A stretch of 64,000 nucleotides of DNA from Streptomyces uncialis (lineage in GTDB: Bacteria; Actinomycetota; Actinomycetes; Streptomycetales; Streptomycetaceae): the NCBI RefSeq assembly GCF_001905345.1, contig NZ_LFBV01000003.1, positions 352,234 through 416,233 of the forward strand, written 5' to 3'. The position numbers and the translations under genes are program-made. The notes beneath the pieces are model-generated. The model made no database searches and had not been told where the DNA came from. It saw only the letters and a list, made by a program, of their open reading frames with translations. Shown piece by piece: positions 1 to 8,445 of the stretch (the stretch's first letter is position 1; each line of letters opens with the position of its first letter).

Positions 1-4
1 GCGT

Positions 5-116
5 CAGGTGTCGGACATCAGGCACCGGGCACCGGGCACCGGGCACCGGGCACCGGGCACCAGGCACCAGGCACCAGGCACCAGGCACGGGATACCGGAC
101 ATCAGGTGTCACGTGT
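5..116. repeat. Degenerate 7-bp tandem repeat array
   Basis: Sixteen consecutive 7-bp units can be read without a gap. They begin CAGGTGT, CGGACAT, CAGGCAC, continue with five CGGGCAC and four CAGGCAC units, and end GGGATAC, CGGACAT, CAGGTGT, CACGTGT. The outer units (CGGACAT, CAGGTGT) occur on both flanks of the homogeneous core, so the array probably grew by slippage. It ends 25 bp from the stop codon of the permease. No obvious hairpin or coding role; the array may extend to the left of the window. Confidence 0.85.
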
Positions 117-141
117 CAGTTCTCCGGCGCGGGGTCGCGCG

Positions 142-1611
142 CTACTTCTGCTGGGTCTTGCGGAGGGTGGTCAGGGCGTAGCAGACACCGAGGACGGCGG
201 TGAAGGCGAGACCGATGCCCGCCGCCTGGCGCATGTCGGGGACCTCCACCGCGGTGGCGGCGACCGCGAGCACCCCGACCAGGGCCACGATGGCCAGCTT
301 CCCGCCGGCCGGGACGCTGAAGCCGGTGAACTCCTCCGGGTGCGCCGTCCGGTGGCGCCGGAAGGCGATGTACGACGCGAGGATCAGCAGCCACACCAGC
401 AGCACCGCGAAGAGCGCGATCGACATCATGATGCCGAACAGTCCGCTGACGTCGTAGAAGGCCAGCAGCGCGGCGGCGGCTATACCGACGGTCGACGCGG
501 CCAGGGCGACGGCGGGGACACCGCGCTTGCTGAGCTTGGCCATCGGCGCCGGGGCCAGCTTGTCGCCGCCGAGCGAGTGCAGCAGCCGGGAGGCGCCGTA
601 CAGGTGGGCGTTGGCGGCGGACATCGCGGCGATGAGGACGACCGCGTTGGTGAGGGTCGCCGCGGCGGGCACGCCGACCTCCGAGAAGACCCGCACGAAG
701 GGGCTCGTCTCGACACTTCCGTCGCCGTCCGCGAGCTTGCGCCACGGGATCAGCGCGAGGACCAGGGTGATGGCGAGGAGGTAGAAGAAGCTCAGCCGCC
801 AGGCCAGCTGGCGCATCGCGGTGCGGATGGTGCGCTGCGGGTCGACCGCCTCGGCCGACGCGATGGCGACGACCTCGAAACCGGCGTACGCGAACATCAC
901 CACGGACATGGCCAGCCAGATCGAGCTCGCCCCGTGCGGCACGAATCCGCCGTCGTCGGCGAGGTTGGCGAAGCCGGTGGCCTCCGTGTCCGGCAGTCCG
1001 AAGAAGACCAGCAGGGCGGCGCACAGGATGAAGGCGCAGAGCGCCACCACCTTGACGGTGGAGAGCCAGAACTCGGTGGTGCCGAAGGACTTCACGCTGA
1101 TGATGTTGACCGCGAGGACGATCGCGGCGATCGCCAGGATCGCCACCGACATCGGCACCTCGGGCCACCACCACCGGATGTACAGCGCGGAGGCGACGAC
1201 CTCCGTCCCGATGACGACGACCGCGCTGAACCAGTACAGCCACCGGCTGAGGAATCCGGCCCACGGGCCGAGGTAGCGGTGCGCGATGGTGCCGAACGAG
1301 CCCTGGACCGGGTGGGCGGCGGACATCTCGCCCAGCAGGACGGCGATGACGGCGACCAGCACCGCACCGATGGCGTACGAGATGATCACGGCGGGGCCGG
1401 CCATGGATATGGCGGTGCTGGAGCCGAGGAAGAGGCCGGTGCCGAGCGCGGAGCCCAGCCCGATCATGGTCGTCTGCCGGTGGGTGAGGGAGCGGACCAG
1501 TCCCTCACCGGCGGGTGCCGGTGCGGCCCCTTCGGTGTCGGGGGCCGGTCTGACGCCGTCGGCGTCGGCGGGCGGTGCGAGCGGTGCGGAGTCACCGGGT
1601 GCAGCAGCCAT
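142..1611 (-). CDS. APC-family amino acid permease
   Basis: 489-residue integral membrane transporter of the amino acid-polyamine-organocation superfamily, close in style to the GABA/proline/aromatic permeases. A hydrophilic, Ala/Pro-rich N-terminus of about 40 residues leads into the family hallmark around GLGSALGTGLFLGSS in TM1, and about twelve hydrophobic segments follow, ending in a short Lys/Gln tail. It should import an amino acid by proton symport; the substrate cannot be read from the sequence. The start was placed at the ATG preceded by AGAAGGG rather than at longer in-frame starts that would add a non-hydrophobic extension overlapping the upstream gene. The LVIVD-repeat gene ends 59 bp upstream on the same strand, so the two are probably cotranscribed. 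A tryptophan or kynurenine substrate is only a guess from the catabolic operon beyond. Confidence 0.9.
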   Translation of the reverse strand: MAAAPGDSAPLAPPADADGVRPAPDTEGAAPAPAGEGLVRSLTHRQTTMIGLGSALGTGLFLGSSTAISMAGPAVIISYAIGAVLVAVIAVLLGEMSAAHPVQGSFGTIAHRYLGPWAGFLSRWLYWFSAVVVIGTEVVASALYIRWWWPEVPMSVAILAIAAIVLAVNIISVKSFGTTEFWLSTVKVVALCAFILCAALLVFFGLPDTEATGFANLADDGGFVPHGASSIWLAMSVVMFAYAGFEVVAIASAEAVDPQRTIRTAMRQLAWRLSFFYLLAITLVLALIPWRKLADGDGSVETSPFVRVFSEVGVPAAATLTNAVVLIAAMSAANAHLYGASRLLHSLGGDKLAPAPMAKLSKRGVPAVALAASTVGIAAAALLAFYDVSGLFGIMMSIALFAVLLVWLLILASYIAFRRHRTAHPEEFTGFSVPAGGKLAIVALVGVLAVAATAVEVPDMRQAAGIGLAFTAVLGVCYALTTLRKTQQK

Positions 1612-1670
1612 GGCGGTGGTGCCCTTCTGAAGGATGACGGGGTTGACGAGCGGGTGAGCGGGTGAGGGGC

Positions 1671-3431
1671 TCAGAACTCGCTGTTGCGGAACGGCCTCGC
1701 GGGCGCGTCCCGGTCCGGCTTGCCCAGGACCTTCGGTGAGGACAGCGCGTAGATGCCGTGGTTGGTCAGCGTCCAGGCGATGTTGCGGTCCCACTCCACG
1801 TAGACGCCGTGGGTCTGGTTGCCGTACGCGTAGTCGGCGGTCGACGGGCCGTACGCCTTCGGGACGAAGTAGGCGGAGATCTCCGGCTCGGCGGGGTCGG
1901 AGACGTCGAAGAACTGCACGCCCGCGTTGTAGAAGCCGTAGCTCAGGACACCGGCGGTGTGCTGGCCCGGGTTGGTGTAGTAGCCGGTGCGCTTGGGGCC
2001 GAAGCTGCCGCGGCGCTGGCAGTAGTCGGTGATCCCGGCGGACCTCGGCGGGGTCGGACGGGGCAGGACACCGACGACACGGGGCTGCTTCGGGTCGCGG
2101 GCGTCGATCTGGTAGACGTCCTTGTACGGCTCGTAGCAGTCCTCGGTGAGCGGGTAGCCGGAGTAGTAGATCATCCCGGTCTTCTCGTACTGGGACACGT
2201 CGATGTTGTCGCCCTCGGTGCCCGCGACGGAGGCCGGCAGGTCGAGATGGCTCACGGTCCTCATGTTCGACGGGTCGGAGACGTCGAGGACCGTCAGGCC
2301 GTAGCCGCCCATGGCGGCGAAGGCGTAACGCCCGCCCTTCTCGACGGGCCTGGGCAGGAAGAGCGGCATCCGGGCACCCATCCAGCTGGTGCGGTTGCCG
2401 CAGCGCGGGTTCTCACGGTACGCGGCGTCCTCACCGGTGCGCTGACCAGGCAGGTGCCAGGTGTCCAGGAGCTTCGGGCGGGCCGGGTCGGACATGTCCC
2501 AGGACTGGTAGCCGGGCGAGTGCAGATTGGTCGGGTACTCGGTCCCGGAGTAGGTGTCGTCCGGCGCCGCGGCGATGAACATGTACTTCTCGCCGGTCCA
2601 GTACGGCACGTCGATCGAGCCGGAGCCCTGCTGCGCCTTCGCCGGGTCGGTGTTCAGCGGGTCGGCCTGCGTGGAGTCGGTGGAGACCGTCGTCAGCAGC
2701 TTCCAGTCCTTCTTGCGCGGGCCGTCCAGGCGGAACACCTTGAAGCCCTTGAGTCCCGGCTTGGCGCGCAGCTTCTTCACGCCCTCCGGGTTGTTGTACT
2801 TGTCCCCGGGCGGGTGGTCGGACAGTTCCGAGATCTGGCGCCTGCTCTCGAAGCTCTGGACCATGACGTACGCGTTGAGCCTCTTGTTCCACTGGATGGT
2901 GGAGGCGCCCCAGTAGTCGTGTGCCGCCCAGTCGCCGTTCGCCCGGGTCTCGTCACCGCCCACGTCCTTGCGGCTCATCCGCTCGACCACCTTGACCTTC
3001 TTGATGTCGGTGATGTCGTAGACGCGGCCGTCGGAGCGGCTGTACTGGAAGAGGTAGCGGCGGCCGTCGAAGTCGACGATGTTCTGCCAGGTGTGGAAGT
3101 AGTCGGGGGTGAAGTCGGCGCCCTCGTAAGCGGCTTCGACCTTCATGTTCTTGATGTACGAGCGGGTGTCGTACTTCTTGTTGCGGCCCGGGAAGTCGTG
3201 CTCGTTCTGCTCGTCGACCGGGGTGAGCGCGGGATGGCGGAAGCTGCCGTCCAGCTGCATGCCGTACGAGCCGGGGTCGGCCGGCCCGGGGCGGCGGTCC
3301 TCGCAGACGTCGAGGATGTTCGGGTCGGCGGCGACGGACTTCGCGCCGGACACCCCGGGGGCGAGAAGGGTGGCCGTGGTGGCGGCGGCGACCACCGCGG
3401 CCAGGGCGGCGTTTCTGCGGAGGGAACGCAT
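1671..3431 (-). CDS. Secreted LVIVD-repeat beta-propeller protein
   Basis: 586 residues. The N-terminus (basic MRSLRRN, then an Ala/Thr/Val-rich stretch to about residue 30) is a Sec-type signal peptide. The body contains several repeats of the form 'x-V-x-D-V-S-D-P-x-x-P', for example near GLTVLDVSDP and VQFFDVSDPAEPE, which mark LVIVD-repeat (PF08309-like) propeller blades. Such proteins are extracellular and mostly uncharacterised; no catalytic motif is visible. The ATG is preceded by AAGGA at suitable spacing. It lies directly upstream of the permease, so a role at the cell surface linked to that transporter is possible but unproven. The 215-bp gap to the kynureninase gene holds a hairpin, suggesting it has its own promoter and is not part of the kyn operon. 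Confidence 0.8.
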   Translation of the reverse strand: MRSLRRNAALAAVVAAATTATLLAPGVSGAKSVAADPNILDVCEDRRPGPADPGSYGMQLDGSFRHPALTPVDEQNEHDFPGRNKKYDTRSYIKNMKVEAAYEGADFTPDYFHTWQNIVDFDGRRYLFQYSRSDGRVYDITDIKKVKVVERMSRKDVGGDETRANGDWAAHDYWGASTIQWNKRLNAYVMVQSFESRRQISELSDHPPGDKYNNPEGVKKLRAKPGLKGFKVFRLDGPRKKDWKLLTTVSTDSTQADPLNTDPAKAQQGSGSIDVPYWTGEKYMFIAAAPDDTYSGTEYPTNLHSPGYQSWDMSDPARPKLLDTWHLPGQRTGEDAAYRENPRCGNRTSWMGARMPLFLPRPVEKGGRYAFAAMGGYGLTVLDVSDPSNMRTVSHLDLPASVAGTEGDNIDVSQYEKTGMIYYSGYPLTEDCYEPYKDVYQIDARDPKQPRVVGVLPRPTPPRSAGITDYCQRRGSFGPKRTGYYTNPGQHTAGVLSYGFYNAGVQFFDVSDPAEPEISAYFVPKAYGPSTADYAYGNQTHGVYVEWDRNIAWTLTNHGIYALSSPKVLGKPDRDAPARPFRNSEF

Positions 3432-3530
3432 GTGACGGTCCTTGTCTGAGAAGGAACGGAACGGGATATGCGCGCGATGTGCCCCTGGGGCGGGCGGATG
3501 GGCGCCTGATCAGGCGGGTGGGGACCTGAC

Positions 3531-3661
3531 CAGGTGACGGTGGGCTGGGGACGGAACGGTCGGGGACCTAGGGGGCCGGAACCGTCCGGGACGGTTCGGA
3601 CGACGGGCCGATCGGGCGGACGGGCGGGATCGGGTGGCGGGCGGGATCAGGTGACGGTGGG
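3531..3661. repeat. Echo of the kynU 3' end downstream of its stop
   Basis: The 14-mer CAGGTGACGGTGGG, which contains the kynureninase stop codon and its last codons on the minus strand, occurs at 3648-3661 and again at 3531-3544, about 117 bp downstream of the stop. With flanking bases the match extends to 17 bp with one mismatch. The hairpin at 3579-3597 lies between the two copies. Confidence 0.7.
3579..3597 (-). terminator. Hairpin terminator candidate of the kyn operon
   Basis: GAACCGTCC and GGACGGTTC flank a single G, so an 8-bp stem with a CGG loop can form about 50 nt past the kynureninase stop. There is no T-tract, as is usual for Streptomyces terminators. An operator role for the LVIVD gene upstream region cannot be excluded, because a 19-bp palindrome is also typical of repressor sites. 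Confidence 0.5.
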
Positions 3662-4882
3662 GCGCTGCTGGAAGGCGGGCGCCAGGTGCGCACCGCCGGT
3701 CACGACGGCGTGCAGCTCCTGTACCGCATGCAGGACGTCGGCGTGCGTGACGTACAGGGCGTTGAAGCCGAAGCGGAGCAGGTCGGGGGCGCGCATGTCG
3801 CCGATCACACCGCGAGCGGTGAGCGCGGCCACCAGCGGGTACGCCTCCGCGTGGCGCAGGGCGACCTGGCTGCCGCGGCGCTCCGGGTCGCGGGGGGTGG
3901 CCATCGTGAAGCCGAGGCCGTCGAGGAGGGTGTCGGCGCAGTCCTGGAAGAACCCGGTCAGCGACAGGTTCTTGGCGCGGACGGCCGTCATCTCCACCCC
4001 GTCGAAGGCCGTGAGCGCGGCTTCCAGGGCGAGCATCGACAGCAGCGGCGGGGTGCTGATCCGGGCGCGGCTGATGCCGTCCCCCGGGGCGTACGTGCCG
4101 GACATGGCGAACGGCTCCGTGTGCCCGTGCCAGCCGGTGAGGGGGTGGTCGAAGCCGGCCTGGTGGCGCCGGGCGACGTAGGCGAACGCCGGGGCGCCGG
4201 GGCCGCCGGAGAGGTACTTGTAGCCGCAGCCGACCGCGAAGTCCGCCTCGATGGCGTCCAGCTCGACGGGCAGGGAACCCGCCGCGTGGCACAGGTCCCA
4301 GTGCATCAGGGCCCCGGCGGCGTGCGCGGCGGCGGTGAGCGCGGCCATGTCGTACAGCTCGCCGGTGCGGTAGTCCACCGGGGCGTAGGCGGCGACGGCG
4401 ACGTTCCCGGCCTCGGCGGCCAGTACCGCGGCGGCCTCCCGTGCCGGTACCCGGCGGACGTCGAGCCCGAGGAGGCGGCCCACCGAGTCGGCGATGTACT
4501 GGTCGGTGGGGAAGTGGTCGGGGTCGGTCAGCAGCAGCCGGGCCCCGGGGCGCATCCGGGCGGCGGCGAGCAGGGTGTTGAACAGCTGGACGCTGGTGGA
4601 GTCCCCGACCACCGTCTGGCCGGGGGCCGCGCCGATCAGCCGGCCGAGGGTGTCACCGGTGCGCAGCGGCGCCTCCCACCAGCCGTTGCCGTTCCAGGAA
4701 CGGATCAGGTCGGTGCCCCACTGGCGGTGCACGGCGTCCTCGACGACCGCCGGGACGGCGGCGGGCAGGGCACCGAGCGAGTTGCCGTCGAGGTACACGA
4801 CCCCGTCGGGCAGCAGGAAGCGGTCACGGATGTGGGCGAGCGGGTCGGCGGCGTCGAGCGCGGCGGCGCGTTCGGTCAGCAT
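3647..4882 (-). CDS. kynU: Kynureninase
   Basis: 411-residue PLP-dependent hydrolase that splits L-kynurenine to anthranilate, or 3-hydroxykynurenine to 3-hydroxyanthranilate, plus alanine. Fold type I features are clear: the YLDGNSLG entry motif near residue 30, the DSTSVQLFN phosphate-binding segment near 94-102, HWDLCHAAG near 194-202, and the Schiff-base lysine in YKYLSGGPG (Lys222). Length is normal for bacterial kynureninase. The ATG is preceded by GGAG. It is the last gene of the operon, 32 bp after the aldolase; every earlier junction overlaps by 4 bp. Because 3-hydroxyanthranilate dioxygenase is in the same operon, 3-hydroxykynurenine is the likely substrate. The hydroxylase and dioxygenase that would make it from tryptophan are not in this window. 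Confidence 0.95.
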   Translation of the reverse strand: MLTERAAALDAADPLAHIRDRFLLPDGVVYLDGNSLGALPAAVPAVVEDAVHRQWGTDLIRSWNGNGWWEAPLRTGDTLGRLIGAAPGQTVVGDSTSVQLFNTLLAAARMRPGARLLLTDPDHFPTDQYIADSVGRLLGLDVRRVPAREAAAVLAAEAGNVAVAAYAPVDYRTGELYDMAALTAAAHAAGALMHWDLCHAAGSLPVELDAIEADFAVGCGYKYLSGGPGAPAFAYVARRHQAGFDHPLTGWHGHTEPFAMSGTYAPGDGISRARISTPPLLSMLALEAALTAFDGVEMTAVRAKNLSLTGFFQDCADTLLDGLGFTMATPRDPERRGSQVALRHAEAYPLVAALTARGVIGDMRAPDLLRFGFNALYVTHADVLHAVQELHAVVTGGAHLAPAFQQRPTVT

Positions 4883-4914
4883 GGATGGTTCTCCGTGGTG
4901 GTGGGGTAGGGCGG

Positions 4915-5946
4915 TCAGGCGTCGGGGGCGGGGGCGGCGTCGCGGTCCCGGACGAGATCGAGCGCGATGTCGGTGAGCAGGTCCTCCTGCCCGCCGACCA
5001 GCCGCCGCCGTCCCGCCTCGACCAGCAGGTCGCGGGTGTCGAGACGGTGGCGCCCGGCCGTGTTCTCCGCGTGCCGCAGGAAGCTGGAGTACACCCCGGC
5101 GTACCCGAGCGTCAGTGTCTCCCGGTCGACCCGCACGGGTCGGTCCTGGGTCGGTCGTACCAGCTCCTCGGCGGCGTCCATCAGCGGGAACAGGTCGCAG
5201 CCGTGTTCCCAGCCCATGAGGTCGAACACCGCGACGGTGGGCTCCAGCGGCGCGTTCCCGGCGCCCGCGCCCTGTCCGGCGAGGGAGGCGTCGACGCGGT
5301 GCGCCCCGGCCTCCACCGCCACGATGCTGTTGGCCACCCCGAGGCCGAGGTTGTGGTGGGCGTGGATGCCGATCCCGGTGGCCGGGTCGAGTACGTCGCG
5401 GTAGGCGCGGACCCGGTCCCGTACGCCGTCCATGGTGAGCCGGCCGCCGGAGTCGGTGACGTAGACGCAGTGCGCGCCGTAGGACTCCATGAGGCGGGCC
5501 TGCGCGGCCAGCTCGGCGGGCGGGGCGAGGTGGGACATCATCAGGAAGCCCGACACGTCCATGCCCAGTTCCCGGGCCAGACCGATGTGCTGGGCGGAGA
5601 TGTCCGCCTCGGTGCAGTGCGTGGCGACCCGGACCGACGTGACGCCGAGGGAGTGGGCGCGGCGCAGGTCGTCGGCGGTGCCGATACCGGGGAGCAGCAG
5701 GGTGGTGAGCCTGGCCCGGTCGAGCACCTCGGCCGCCGCCTCCAGCCACTCCCAGTCGGTGTGGGCGCCGGGTCCGTAGGTGACGGAGGAGCCGGAGAGG
5801 CCGTCGCCGTGGGAGACCTCGACGGCGTCGACGCCCGCGGCGTCCAGGGCGGCGGCGATGGCCCGGACCTGGTCGAGGGTGTAGCGGTGCGACACGGCGT
5901 GCATACCGTCGCGCAGGGTGACGTCCTGGACGTAGACCTTGGTCAT
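4915..5946 (-). CDS. dmpG: 4-hydroxy-2-oxovalerate aldolase
   Basis: 343-residue class II aldolase of the DmpG/MhpE family (HMGL-like TIM barrel plus C-terminal communication domain). It cleaves 4-hydroxy-2-oxovalerate to pyruvate and acetaldehyde and normally forms a channeling complex with acylating acetaldehyde dehydrogenase. The sequence starts with VQDVTLRDGMHAVSH (metal-binding Asp13) and has the metal-binding histidines in GIHAHHN (His195, His197). The gene overlaps the acetaldehyde dehydrogenase stop by ATGA, which fits co-production of the two subunits. It performs the penultimate step of the pathway from 3-hydroxyanthranilate. Confidence 0.95.
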   Translation of the reverse strand: MTKVYVQDVTLRDGMHAVSHRYTLDQVRAIAAALDAAGVDAVEVSHGDGLSGSSVTYGPGAHTDWEWLEAAAEVLDRARLTTLLLPGIGTADDLRRAHSLGVTSVRVATHCTEADISAQHIGLARELGMDVSGFLMMSHLAPPAELAAQARLMESYGAHCVYVTDSGGRLTMDGVRDRVRAYRDVLDPATGIGIHAHHNLGLGVANSIVAVEAGAHRVDASLAGQGAGAGNAPLEPTVAVFDLMGWEHGCDLFPLMDAAEELVRPTQDRPVRVDRETLTLGYAGVYSSFLRHAENTAGRHRLDTRDLLVEAGRRRLVGGQEDLLTDIALDLVRDRDAAPAPDA

Positions 5947-6857
5947 CGGACCCGGCTCCGTTCGGCGAGGCGCTCGGCGGTGCGCAGCGCGGCGGAGGTC
6001 ATGATGTCGAGGTTTCCGGCGTAGGCGGGGAGGTGGTGGGCGGCGCCCTCGACCTCCAGATAGACGGAGACGAGGAGCCGTCCGCCGCCGGCGAGCCCGG
6101 TCAGCGGGTCGTCGGCCGCGAGGGCGCGGAACTGCGGTTCCTGCTTGAGCCGGTAGCCGGGTACGTAGGCGGCGACGGACGCGACCATGGCGTGGACGGA
6201 GTCGGTCACCCGCCCGGTGTCGCAGTCGTCGACGACGCAGTGGACGGTGTCGCGCATCAGCAGCGGCGGTTCCGCCGGGTTGAGCACGATGATCGCCTTG
6301 CCGCGACTCGCGCCGCCGACCTGTTCGAGGGCGCGGGACGTGGTCTCGGTGAACTCGTCGATGTTGGCGCGGGTGCCGGGGCCGGCCGAGCGGGAGGCGA
6401 TCGAGGCGACGATCTCCGCGTAGTGGACCGGGGCGACCGCGGCGACGGCGGCGACGATCGGGATGGTGGCCTGGCCGCCGCAGGTGACCATGTTGACGTT
6501 GCGGGCGTCGAGGTGCTCGTCGAGGTTGACGGGCGGGACCACGTACGGGCCGATGGCCGCCGGGGTCAGGTCGACGAGCGTCTTGCCGTACGGGGCGAGC
6601 GCGGCGGCGTTGCGGTGGTGCGCGGCGGCGGAGGTGGCGTCGAAGACCACGTCGATCTCGTCGAATCCGTCGAGCGCGATCAGTCCGGCCACGCCGTCCG
6701 AGCTGGTCGGGACCCCGAGTCGGCGGGCGCGGGCGAGCCCTTCCGAGTCCGGGTCGATGCCGATCATCGCGGCGGCGGTGACGTTCCCCGACCCTCTGAT
6801 GATCTTGATGAGGAGATCGGTGCCGATGTTGCCCGATCCGATCACGGCTGCCTTCAT
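5943..6857 (-). CDS. dmpF: Acetaldehyde dehydrogenase (acylating)
   Basis: 304-residue DmpF/MhpF-type enzyme that converts acetaldehyde, CoA and NAD+ to acetyl-CoA. The N-terminus carries the Rossmann motif VIGSGNIGTDL (residues 5-15), and the catalytic cysteine lies in TCGGQATIP (Cys126). The start is fixed by an ATGA overlap with the stop of the amidohydrolase gene upstream, and the stop overlaps the aldolase start in the same way. It completes conversion of the ring carbons to pyruvate and acetyl-CoA, protecting the cell from free acetaldehyde by channeling from the aldolase. Confidence 0.95.
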   Translation of the reverse strand: MKAAVIGSGNIGTDLLIKIIRGSGNVTAAAMIGIDPDSEGLARARRLGVPTSSDGVAGLIALDGFDEIDVVFDATSAAAHHRNAAALAPYGKTLVDLTPAAIGPYVVPPVNLDEHLDARNVNMVTCGGQATIPIVAAVAAVAPVHYAEIVASIASRSAGPGTRANIDEFTETTSRALEQVGGASRGKAIIVLNPAEPPLLMRDTVHCVVDDCDTGRVTDSVHAMVASVAAYVPGYRLKQEPQFRALAADDPLTGLAGGGRLLVSVYLEVEGAAHHLPAYAGNLDIMTSAALRTAERLAERSRVR

Positions 6858-7876
6858 CGGACGGCCTCCTTCGTCTGCCGGGCCAGTCCGAAGAAGCGGA
6901 CGGCGTTGCCGCCGAGGACGGCCGCGCGTTCCTCGGGGGTGAGCGCGCTCTCGCGCACCAGACGGCCGATCTCCTCCTCGCCGAGCGGGAACGGGTGGTC
7001 GGAGCCGAGCAGTACCCGCTCCGCGCCCATCACGTCCACGAGGAGCCGCAGCGCGCCGGGGTCGAAGACGGCCGAGTCGACGGAGAAGCGGTCGGTGTAG
7101 TGCGAAGGCGGATGCGGGCTGTCGGCGCGCACCAGGTCGCGGCGGTGCCAGGCGTTGTCGGCCCGGCCCAGCAGGTACGGGAAGCTGCCGCCGCCGTGGG
7201 CGAACATCAGCCGCAGCGACGCCGGGAGGCGTTCGAAGGCGCCGGACAGGATCAGCGACAGGATGGTCAGATGGGTCTCCCCCGCCATGCCCGCCAGCCA
7301 GGCCAGCATGTACCGGGAGAACCGCGGTCCCGAGGGCAGGTCCCAGGGGTGGACGAGGACGGCCGCGTCCTGGTCGGCGCAGTGGGTGAGGAATTCGAGC
7401 AGCGCCCCGTGGTCGAGGTCGCGGTCGACGAGGTGGTTGCCGATGTGGACGCCGTGGAAGCCCTGGCTCATCGCCTCGCTGAGGGTCGCGCAGGCCGCCT
7501 CGGTGTCCTGCAACGGCACCTGGCACAGCGGGGCCAGCCGGTCCCGGTCGTGCGCGGCGTAGCTGAGCAGATGGGAGTTGACCGTGCGGCACCAGTCGAC
7601 GCCGCGCGCGGTTTCGAGGTCGTAGCCGAACAGCATCGGGGTGCTGGAGAGCACCTGTACGTCCACGCCGAGCCGGTCCAGGTCGGCGACGCGTTCCGCC
7701 GGGTCCCACAGGGTGCGCTGGACCGGCCGGTACTCGGCGGCGCCGGCCATCATCATCCCGGTGCCCGGGCCGTCCGTGGTGCGCAGCCAGGGGCCGTCGT
7801 CGGAGCCGGTGAGCCGCCGGGACTCGGCGCGGCCGATCTCCGGGAAGACGTGGGCGTGCACGTCGACGACGGTCAC
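6854..7876 (-). CDS. 2-amino-3-carboxymuconate-6-semialdehyde decarboxylase
   Basis: 340-residue amidohydrolase-fold metal enzyme (ACMSD family). It removes the carboxylate of 2-amino-3-carboxymuconate-6-semialdehyde, diverting it from quinolinate formation. Visible ligands are HAH at residues 7-9 (DVHAHVFPE), the histidine in VLVHPWD (His176), a further His in AHGGGSFPY (His227) and the aspartate in LGSDHPFPLG (Asp293). The start is the GTG that overlaps the stop of the dioxygenase gene (GTGA) and is preceded by GAGGAGG; earlier in-frame starts run through arginine-rich non-homologous sequence. The position directly after the 3-hydroxyanthranilate dioxygenase matches the reaction order. Confidence 0.93.
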   Translation of the reverse strand: MTVVDVHAHVFPEIGRAESRRLTGSDDGPWLRTTDGPGTGMMMAGAAEYRPVQRTLWDPAERVADLDRLGVDVQVLSSTPMLFGYDLETARGVDWCRTVNSHLLSYAAHDRDRLAPLCQVPLQDTEAACATLSEAMSQGFHGVHIGNHLVDRDLDHGALLEFLTHCADQDAAVLVHPWDLPSGPRFSRYMLAWLAGMAGETHLTILSLILSGAFERLPASLRLMFAHGGGSFPYLLGRADNAWHRRDLVRADSPHPPSHYTDRFSVDSAVFDPGALRLLVDVMGAERVLLGSDHPFPLGEEEIGRLVRESALTPEERAAVLGGNAVRFFGLARQTKEAVR

Positions 7877-8445
7877 GCGCCGGCCTCCTCGTCGCGGCGG
7901 GTGCGCGGGCGCAGCTCCTCGGGCCAGTCGCGGCCCGGGTGCACCGCGGAGCAGTGCGGGCAGGTGCGGGCGGCCTGGTCGGCGTAGAACGCGCCGAACA
8001 CCGGCGGCAGGTCGTCGACGATGGAGGTGAGCTGGACCTCGCTGCGGTGCACCAGGTGGTGGCACTCCATGCAGTACCACTCGAAGGCGTCGAGGTGGCC
8101 CTGCGGGCGGGCGAACTCGACGACGAGGCCGATGCTGTCCTCCTCCGGCCGCTGCGGGGAGTGCCGCAGATGCGCGGGGGCGAGGAACACATCGCCCTCA
8201 CGGATGTGGATGTCGCGCGGCGGGCGGCCCTCCTCCTCCATGACGCGGAGCACCATGTCGCCCTTGAGCTGGTAGAAGAACTCCTCGATGGGGTCGTCGT
8301 GGAAGTCGGTGCGCCGGTTGGGTCCGCCCACGACCGTCACCATCAGATCGGCGTCCTGCCAGATCTGGACGTTGCCGACCGGCGGCTTGAGCAGGTGCCG
8401 GTGTTCCTCGATCCAGGACTGGAGGTTGAACGGTGTCATGGTCAT
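7873..8445 (-). CDS. nbaC: 3-hydroxyanthranilate 3,4-dioxygenase
   Basis: 190-residue cupin that opens the ring of 3-hydroxyanthranilate. The iron ligands of the family are present: His49 and Glu55 in RTDFHDDPIEEFFYQ, and His95 in AHLRHSP. The bacterial-type C-terminal rubredoxin-like site is complete, with CMEC (Cys125, Cys128) and CPHC (Cys162, Cys165). Two ATGs lie two codons apart; the first is chosen because it overlaps the preceding stop (ATGA) and has AAGGA at 8-nt spacing. This enzyme starts the meta-cleavage sequence and defines the operon's substrate. Confidence 0.96.
   Translation of the reverse strand: MTMTPFNLQSWIEEHRHLLKPPVGNVQIWQDADLMVTVVGGPNRRTDFHDDPIEEFFYQLKGDMVLRVMEEEGRPPRDIHIREGDVFLAPAHLRHSPQRPEEDSIGLVVEFARPQGHLDAFEWYCMECHHLVHRSEVQLTSIVDDLPPVFGAFYADQAARTCPHCSAVHPGRDWPEELRPRTRRDEEAGA

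Noticed and set aside
5..116. CRISPR array
   Set aside because: Units are 7 bp and contiguous without spacers; no cas genes.
106..1665. Long plus-strand open frame across the permease gene
   Set aside because: Low-complexity Arg/Gly/Asp/Glu translation with no fold; the minus-strand permease is unambiguous.
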